DNA of 64,000 nucleotides from Ferrimonas sp048263965 (GTDB lineage Bacteria > Pseudomonadota > Gammaproteobacteria > Enterobacterales > Shewanellaceae), in the NCBI RefSeq assembly GCF_048263965.1, contig NZ_JBLXDO010000019.1, forward strand, positions 1-64,000, in the 5' to 3' direction. Below are positions 59,109-64,000 of the stretch, piece by piece. Position 1 is the first letter of the stretch, and each line of letters begins with the position of its first letter. Under the pieces are notes generated by a model, which saw only the letters and a list, made by a program, of their open reading frames with translations, had not been told where the DNA came from and ran no database searches. The position numbers were made by a program, and so were the translations under genes.

Positions 59109-60025
59109 TGACGACCCTGGCCGAAAAGACCGCCCTCGCCCTGACTCTGACCGAGCCTGGGTTGTTTCGCGGTCGTTTCGGCGCCATGGCCTGCCGCTGT
59201 GAACTGCTGATCCGAACCCACCAGCGCTCGCTGGCTCAACAGGTACTGGGGGTGGCAGCCCGTGAGGCCCTGCGCATCGAGCACAAGTTCAGCCGCTATA
59301 GCAATGATGGCCTCTGCCACGCCATCAATCACAGCCAGGGAAAGCCGGTGTCCATCGACCAGGAGACGCACCAGCTGCTCTCTTTGGCAGACGCCGCCTG
59401 GCGACTTTCCGAAGGCCTGTTCGACATCTCCAGTGGCATACTGGGTAAGGTATGGCACTTCGATGGCAGCAGCCGCCTCCCTGCCCCGGAGCGGATCCCT
59501 CCCCTGCTTGATCTTATTGGCTGGGACAGGGTGACTCTGGGGCCCAGCAGCTTTATCCTGCCCTCGGGCATGGCCATCGACTTTGGCGGGCTGGGCAAGG
59601 AGTATGCTGTGGACCGGGTATTGGCGCTCTGTCGGCATCACTGGCCCGGTTTGGCACTGTTGGTCAACTTCGGTGGCGACATCGCCGTGACACCAACCCA
59701 AGCCCCATGGCGCGTGGGCGTCAGTGCCGCAAACGGCCCTTCGACGACAGATGCCCTCTTGCTGTCAGAAGGCGCCATCGCCACCAGTGGTGACACCGAA
59801 CGTTACCTGATTAGAGATGGCAAGCGCCTCAGCCATATTCTCAACCCCAAGACCGGCTATCCGGTTGAGAGTGCCCCGGCCAGTGTGACCGTTCAGGCCC
59901 CCAGGTGCACCGATGCCGGGCTGATTGCCACCCTGGCGATGCTCCATGGCGAACACGCCGAGCAGTTTCTTGGGGCTCAGGGGCTGCCCTTCAGGGTGCA
60001 GCGACTCACTGACGAGGCCCGTTAG
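59108..60025 (+). CDS. apbE: FAD:protein FMN transferase (ApbE)
   Basis: 305-residue enzyme that attaches FMN from FAD to Ser/Thr of exported flavoproteins. FGAMACRCELLI at the start, SRYSNDGLCHAINHSQGKPV, IDFGGLGKEYAVDR and the metal-binding region LVNFGGDIAVTP plus ATSGDTERYLIRDGKRLSHI are family marks. The longer frame starts at 58994 inside DUF3570; ATG 59108 overlaps its stop (TGATG) and is chosen. Unlike many ApbE proteins it shows no lipobox or signal peptide, so it may act in the cytoplasm or lack an anchor. Its target is not obvious within the operon. Confidence 0.88.
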   Translation: MTTLAEKTALALTLTEPGLFRGRFGAMACRCELLIRTHQRSLAQQVLGVAAREALRIEHKFSRYSNDGLCHAINHSQGKPVSIDQETHQLLSLADAAWRLSEGLFDISSGILGKVWHFDGSSRLPAPERIPPLLDLIGWDRVTLGPSSFILPSGMAIDFGGLGKEYAVDRVLALCRHHWPGLALLVNFGGDIAVTPTQAPWRVGVSAANGPSTTDALLLSEGAIATSGDTERYLIRDGKRLSHILNPKTGYPVESAPASVTVQAPRCTDAGLIATLAMLHGEHAEQFLGAQGLPFRVQRLTDEAR

Positions 60026-60067
60026 AGCTGGTATGATCGCCGCAAAGGACAATAACCGAAGAACCTT

Positions 60068-61450
60068 ATGCCACACCTGACTCGCCGCCCGCTGGAGTGG
60101 GCCTGCGACGCCACGGCGCTGTTTGCGCCGCTGCAACACCTGCCCTGGGCCATGCTGCTGGACTCCGCCACCGATGTCGCCACACCTCACCCGGATGCGC
60201 GCTTTGACATCATCGTTGCCGATCCTGTGGTCACCCTGACCACCCGGGGCCAGCAGACCCAGATACAGGGCCCGGACTTAGAACAGACAAGTGACGAGGA
60301 TCCTCTCACCCTGTTGGAGCAGCAACTCTCTGCCCACCTGCCCCATATTGACGAGCATCAGGACCTGCCCTTCTGCGGTGGTGCCCTGGGCCACTTCAGC
60401 TACGACCTGGGACGACGCTTTGAGCGCCTGCCCGCCAATGCCCAGGACGACATTCAGCTTGCGGAGATGGCCGTCGGTCTCTATGACTGGGCCCTGGTGC
60501 TGTGTCATGAGCGGGACCAGGTGGAGCTGGTGGTTCTGGGCGATGAGCAGGCCTGGCAATCACGGCTTCAGTGGCTGGTGGACCAATGCAGCCAGACACT
60601 TGTGGACTTCTCCCTGACCGGACCCTGGCATCATGACACCAGCCACGGGAACTACCTCAAGGCGTTCGATCAGGTTCAGGAGTATCTGAAAAGTGGCGAT
60701 TGCTACCAGATAAACCTGACCCAGAGATTCCACGCCCCCTATGAGGGCAGCGAGTGGCAGGCCTACCAGATTCTGCGTCGTCACAACCTGGCCCCCTTCT
60801 CCGCCTTTATCCGGCTGCCGGATGCCGCCCTGTTGTCGGTGTCCCCCGAGCGTTTCCTGCTGGTGGAGGGCGACCAGGTTCAAACCAAACCCATCAAGGG
60901 CACCCGCCCCCGCAAATCGGACCCCGGACTGGACAATCAATCCGCCCTGGAGCTGGCCCACTCCGAGAAGGACAGGGCGGAGAACCTGATGATTGTGGAC
61001 CTGCTGCGCAATGACATCGGCCGAGTCAGCGCTCCGGGCAGCGTTCAGGTGCCTTCGCTGTTTGCCATTGAGAGCTTTCCGGCGGTCCACCATCTGGTGA
61101 GCACGGTGACCTCCACCCTGGCCACTGGGGTCACCCCCTGCGATCTGCTGCGGGGCGCCTTTCCCGGCGGTTCCATCACCGGCGCCCCCAAGATCCGGGC
61201 CATGGAGATCATCGAAGAGCTGGAGCCCTGGCGGCGCAGCCTCTACTGCGGCAGCATCGGCTACATCAGCTGTCACGGACGCATGGACACCAGCATTACC
61301 ATCCGCTCGCTGGTGGCCAAGTCTGGCCAGATCTACTGTTGGGCGGGCGGCGGCATCGTCGCCGACTCCCACGGCGAAGCGGAGTATCAGGAGTGCTTCG
61401 ATAAGCTGGCACGCATCCTGCCGGTACTCAGTCAAGCAAGCCACACCTAA
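60068..61450 (+). CDS. pabB: aminodeoxychorismate synthase component I
   Basis: 460-residue chorismate-binding enzyme that with PabA makes 4-amino-4-deoxychorismate for folate. N-terminal domain to about 190; catalytic domain with SGDCYQINLTQRFHAPYEGS, PERFLLVEGDQVQTKPIKGT, RAENLMIVDLLRNDIGRVS and GSITGAPKIRAMEIIEELEP (about 375-395). Length matches E. coli PabB (453). In E. coli the next gene is nudL; here a MITE has entered between them. GAAGAACC lies upstream of the ATG. Confidence 0.94.
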   Translation: MPHLTRRPLEWACDATALFAPLQHLPWAMLLDSATDVATPHPDARFDIIVADPVVTLTTRGQQTQIQGPDLEQTSDEDPLTLLEQQLSAHLPHIDEHQDLPFCGGALGHFSYDLGRRFERLPANAQDDIQLAEMAVGLYDWALVLCHERDQVELVVLGDEQAWQSRLQWLVDQCSQTLVDFSLTGPWHHDTSHGNYLKAFDQVQEYLKSGDCYQINLTQRFHAPYEGSEWQAYQILRRHNLAPFSAFIRLPDAALLSVSPERFLLVEGDQVQTKPIKGTRPRKSDPGLDNQSALELAHSEKDRAENLMIVDLLRNDIGRVSAPGSVQVPSLFAIESFPAVHHLVSTVTSTLATGVTPCDLLRGAFPGGSITGAPKIRAMEIIEELEPWRRSLYCGSIGYISCHGRMDTSITIRSLVAKSGQIYCWAGGGIVADSHGEAEYQECFDKLARILPVLSQASHT

Positions 61451-61455
61451 CCAAA

Positions 61456-61490
61456 AGGCGGATTCCCCCCCGAAGCCGCCTCTGTTATCT
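61456..61490 (+). terminator. weak hairpin after pabB
   Basis: AGGCGG (61456-61461) and CCGCCT (61476-61481) around a 14-base loop, then CTGTTATCTT. Possible weak terminator or remnant of one. Confidence 0.4.
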
Positions 61491-61502
61491 TGGGACTATC
61501 TA

Positions 61503-61746
61503 GGGCGTGTTTATCTTTGGTGTTTAGAGTTTGGCCGAGGATGACGACGACTAATCAAGGAGTTCAATTGTAGGCATAGTTGCTCTACGTCAAAATCGAA
61601 CGACGACGAGTAGTCGTTGTCAGTCCGGCCCCGTAGGGCGCTTTGCTAAAAAATGGTACCAATTCATTTGGACTACAGAGCTAACGCATTGATGCCTTGG
61701 AGGCTGAAGTGCGGCGCAAAAATATTCAGCAAAGGTCAACACGCCA
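61503..61746. mobile_element. MITE between pabB and nudL
   Basis: Non-coding element of about 244 bases. The left end GGCGTGTTTATCTTTGGTG (from 61504) and the reverse complement of the right end GGCGTGTTGACCTTTGCTG (from 61744 leftward) match at 15 of 19 positions. An internal inverted pair GACGACGACTA (about 61542) and TAGTCGTTGTC (about 61611) is present. A related right end occurs at 27540-27592. No transposase is encoded. Confidence 0.7.
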
Positions 61747-61769
61747 TAACACCGGAGGATGGTCTCAAG

Positions 61770-62366
61770 TTGAATCGTCAGCAGTTTCTCGCCCAGTTCG
61801 CCCTAAGCCCCATCTCCGGGGTCGAAGACCCCATTGCGGCGCACCCCCTGGCCCCCAAATTCAAACCGGCCTCGGTACTGCTTGCCCTGACCGAACGCCA
61901 GGGTGAACTGCAACTGCTGCTGACCCGGCGCGCCAGCCATCTGCGCCACCATGCCAACCAGGTAAGCTTTCCCGGAGGCAAGGTGGACGACACCGACCCT
62001 TCCGCCTGGCACGCGGCCACCCGAGAGGCCTGGGAGGAGGTGGGACTGGAACCGGAGCGTCTGACCCGGGTCGGCGAACTGCCGGAGTTTCACACCATCT
62101 CCCGCTTCCGCATGCTGCCGCAACTGGCGTTGTTCGACGGCGACTTCGCCCCGGTCCTCAGTCAGGACGAAGTCAGTGAGTGCTTCTTCGTGCCCCTGGC
62201 TCACCTGTGCGAACCCGCCAACCGCAGAGCCGTGGATCTGAAGCGTCGCGGCGCCGACCACAGGGTCTATTTCATGTTCTGGCAGCATCATCAGATCTGG
62301 GGCGCCACCGCCGCAGTGATTGAACAGCTGGTGCGTCACCTGGGCTACCCGCGCGCACCGCTCTAG
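61770..62366 (+). CDS. nudL: Nudix CoA pyrophosphatase NudL
   Basis: 198-residue Nudix hydrolase of the CoA-diphosphatase group (NudL/YeaB). UPF0035 mark LLTRRASHLRHHANQVSFPG (about 51-70) is followed by the Nudix box GGKVDDTDPSAWHAATREAW and EEVGL. The open frame extends to 61653, but those first 39 codons lie in the MITE and are not homologous; the TTG at 61770 follows GGAGG (61753-61757) and gives the usual N-terminus. So the element replaced or moved whatever start region and promoter stood before it. Confidence 0.85.
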   Translation: MNRQQFLAQFALSPISGVEDPIAAHPLAPKFKPASVLLALTERQGELQLLLTRRASHLRHHANQVSFPGGKVDDTDPSAWHAATREAWEEVGLEPERLTRVGELPEFHTISRFRMLPQLALFDGDFAPVLSQDEVSECFFVPLAHLCEPANRRAVDLKRRGADHRVYFMFWQHHQIWGATAAVIEQLVRHLGYPRAPL

Positions 62367-62463
62367 ACCCATTTCCAGAGCCAATGCAGGCGAAGATTTG
62401 CGCAAAACGGGGTGCAAAAATTCAACTGAGCCCACTCTCCCCATCGAATTGCCCCAAATTGTC

Positions 62464-62600
62464 TTGAGAATCAGGGTCAGCAAGGTAAGATTAACGGTTT
62501 GCAGCTGACCACAGAGTGTGGTTAGCTGCCCTAGTCAGGCCACCATCAGTGGTCGACTGACAACGTATTGATTTTAATCTCGCTGGAGAGACAACCGAGA
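62464..62600 (+). promoter_or_regulatory. asnS promoter and structured leader
   Basis: -35 TTGAGA (62464-62469), 16 bases, -10 TAAGAT (62486-62491). The transcribed leader holds CAGCTGACCACA/TGTGGTTAGCTG (62502-62528) and TCAGGCCAC/GTGGTCGACTGA (about 62536-62562) hairpins. GGAGAGA precedes the ATG. Confidence 0.5.
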
Positions 62601-64000
62601 ATGAGTGTGGCAACTATCGCTGACGTCCTGAAGGGCGTTTACGCAGTAGGCAGCGAAGTGACGGTACAGGGTTGGGTTCGTACCCGCCGTGACTCCAAAG
62701 CCGGTATTTCCTTCCTGGCCGTGTACGACGGCTCCTGTTTTGATCCTATTCAGGGCGTAGTACCCAGTAATCTGAATAATTACCAGGAAGATGTGCTGCG
62801 CCTGACCGCCGGTTGCTCCGTGAAGATGACCGGTGAAGTGGTGGAGTCCCCCGGAAAAGGTCAGCAGTTCGAGATGGCGGTAACCGCCGTTGAGGTGGTG
62901 GGCCTGGTTGAAGATCCAGACACCTACCCCATGGCCGCCAAGCGCCACTCCATCGAGTACCTGCGCGAAGTGGCTCACCTGCGTCCCCGCACCAACCTGA
63001 TTGGCGCGGTCATGCGTGTGCGCAACTGCCTGTCCCAGGCGATTCACCGCTTCTACCACGAGCGTGGCTTTATCTGGGCAGCGACCCCAGTCCTGACCGC
63101 CTCCGACTGCGAAGGCGCCGGTGAGATGTTCCGCGTTTCCACCCTGGACATGAACAACCTGCCTCGTACCGACAAGGGCGAGGTGGACTACGACCAGGAT
63201 TTCTTCGGCAAAGAGACCTTCCTGACCGTTTCCGGCCAGCTCAACGCCGAAACCTACGCCTGTGCCATGTCCAAGGTCTATACCTTCGGTCCGACTTTCC
63301 GCGCCGAAAACTCCAACACCAGCCGTCACCTGGCCGAGTTCTGGATGGTGGAGCCTGAGGTGGCCTTCGCCGAGCTGGACGACGTGGCTTCCCTGGCGGA
63401 AGACATGCTCAAGTACTGCTTCGACGCAGTACTGGCCGAGCGCATGGACGACCTGAAATTCTTCGAGCAGCGGGTCAACAAAGAGGTGATCACTCGCCTG
63501 CAGGACTTCGTCAAAGCCGACTTTGCCCAGGTGGATTACACCGACGCGGTCGAGATCCTGAAGAACTGCGGCAAAACCTTCGAGTTCCCCGTTGAGTGGG
63601 GCATCGACCTGGCCTCCGAGCACGAGCGCTTCCTGGCGGAAGAGCACTTCAAGGCCCCTGTAGTTGTGAAGAACTACCCGAAGGACATCAAGGCCTTCTA
63701 CATGCGCATGAACGAAGACGGCAAAACCGTTGCCGCCATGGACGTTCTGGCCCCTGGCATCGGTGAGATCATCGGTGGCTCCCAGCGTGAAGAGCGTCTG
63801 GAGATGCTGGACAAGCGCATGGATGAGATGGGTCTGCCCAAGGATGAGATGTACTGGTACCGCGACCTGCGTCGCTACGGCACCGTGCCTCACTCCGGTT
63901 TCGGCCTGGGCTTCGAGCGACTGGTGAGCTACGTAACCGGTGTGTCCAACATCCGTGACGTGATCCCCTTCCCTCGCGCCCCGCGCAGCGCCAACTTCTA
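62601..64000 (+). CDS. asnS: asparaginyl-tRNA synthetase (stop codon cut by window edge)
   Basis: 466-residue class IIb aminoacyl-tRNA synthetase, complete except for the last base of its stop codon (the window ends in TA). N-terminal OB-fold anticodon-binding domain (about 15-110, VTVQGWVRTRRDSKAGISFL), then the catalytic core with motif 2 TFGPTFRAENSNTSRHLAEF (about 225-244) and motif 3 GFGLGFERLVSYVTG (about 433-447). The ending PFPRAPRSANF is that of AsnRS, and the length equals E. coli AsnRS. GGAGAGA precedes the ATG. Strong codon bias as for a housekeeping gene. Confidence 0.97.
   Translation, partial: MSVATIADVLKGVYAVGSEVTVQGWVRTRRDSKAGISFLAVYDGSCFDPIQGVVPSNLNNYQEDVLRLTAGCSVKMTGEVVESPGKGQQFEMAVTAVEVVGLVEDPDTYPMAAKRHSIEYLREVAHLRPRTNLIGAVMRVRNCLSQAIHRFYHERGFIWAATPVLTASDCEGAGEMFRVSTLDMNNLPRTDKGEVDYDQDFFGKETFLTVSGQLNAETYACAMSKVYTFGPTFRAENSNTSRHLAEFWMVEPEVAFAELDDVASLAEDMLKYCFDAVLAERMDDLKFFEQRVNKEVITRLQDFVKADFAQVDYTDAVEILKNCGKTFEFPVEWGIDLASEHERFLAEEHFKAPVVVKNYPKDIKAFYMRMNEDGKTVAAMDVLAPGIGEIIGGSQREERLEMLDKRMDEMGLPKDEMYWYRDLRRYGTVPHSGFGLGFERLVSYVTGVSNIRDVIPFPRAPRSANF

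Noticed and set aside
62574..63893. 439-codon minus-strand frame
   Set aside because: Antisense of asnS, whose own motifs and length are complete.

Overview
The window comes from a Gram-negative gammaproteobacterium, most likely an Alteromonadales member of the Ferrimonas/Shewanella type. This rests on sequence style and gene content, not on a database search: gmhB sits directly upstream of a ribosomal RNA operon whose leader matches the enterobacterial type, and there are a lipoprotein/TonB outer-membrane economy, anaerobic pyruvate formate-lyase, flagellin, and strong iron-uptake and redox functions. Coding density is high and intrinsic terminators are easy to see.

Layout. 1-245: promoters and boxA leader of an rRNA operon that runs off the left edge on the minus strand. 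0.3-5.8 kb: gmhB, a structured minus-strand RNA candidate, LysR and LuxR regulators, and an ornithine-cyclodeaminase-like/aminopeptidase P operon with a GntR-type palindrome at its start. 5.8-10.3 kb: Fur-type site, siderophore receptor and a large PepSY-flavodoxin-FNR reductase. 10.4-12.6 kb: rbgA, two small genes and tRNA-Ser(TGA) with a duplicated 3' flank. 12.6-19.4 kb: a LysR-centred catabolic or detoxification locus (two paralogous NTF2-fold proteins, lipoprotein esterase, peroxiredoxin, ABM monooxygenase; then AhpD-like protein and Old Yellow Enzyme). 19.4-23.1 kb: an Rrf2-controlled, tightly overlapping five-gene set encoding a soluble binding protein, a HypB/UreG-type GTPase, an ABC ATPase and a zinc ribbon, without any permease. 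This is the strongest candidate for an undescribed system. 23.1-28.8 kb: pflB behind a long structured leader with a terminator, cold-shock protein, HxlR/NfsB pair.

28.8-42 kb: KefGB potassium efflux, BCCT transporter, DnaQ-type exonuclease with a cNMP/CBS/DUF294 protein, FbpABC iron transporter, YiaWV-like membrane pair. 42-47.5 kb: GNAT, a Nudix-HAD fusion, MAPEG, small membrane proteins and two AraC regulators. 47.5-53.8 kb: flagellin lysine methylase, flagellin, S9 peptidase, class I fumarase. 53.8-60 kb: a MITE, a hybrid histidine kinase overlapping a secreted rhodanese gene, then a TlpA-DUF4266-DUF3570-ApbE operon. 60-64 kb: pabB, a second MITE, nudL and asnS (last base of the stop codon is outside the window).

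Several loci work on related themes: iron capture and reductive release (TonB receptor, PepSY reductase, FbpABC), redox and thiol chemistry (Rrf2 cluster, rhodanese/kinase, ApbE operon, peroxiredoxin, OYE, NfsB, KefG) and anaerobic carbon flow (PflB, fumarase). Start codons were revised inward for many genes, where the longest frame began with a rare codon lacking a ribosome-binding site.
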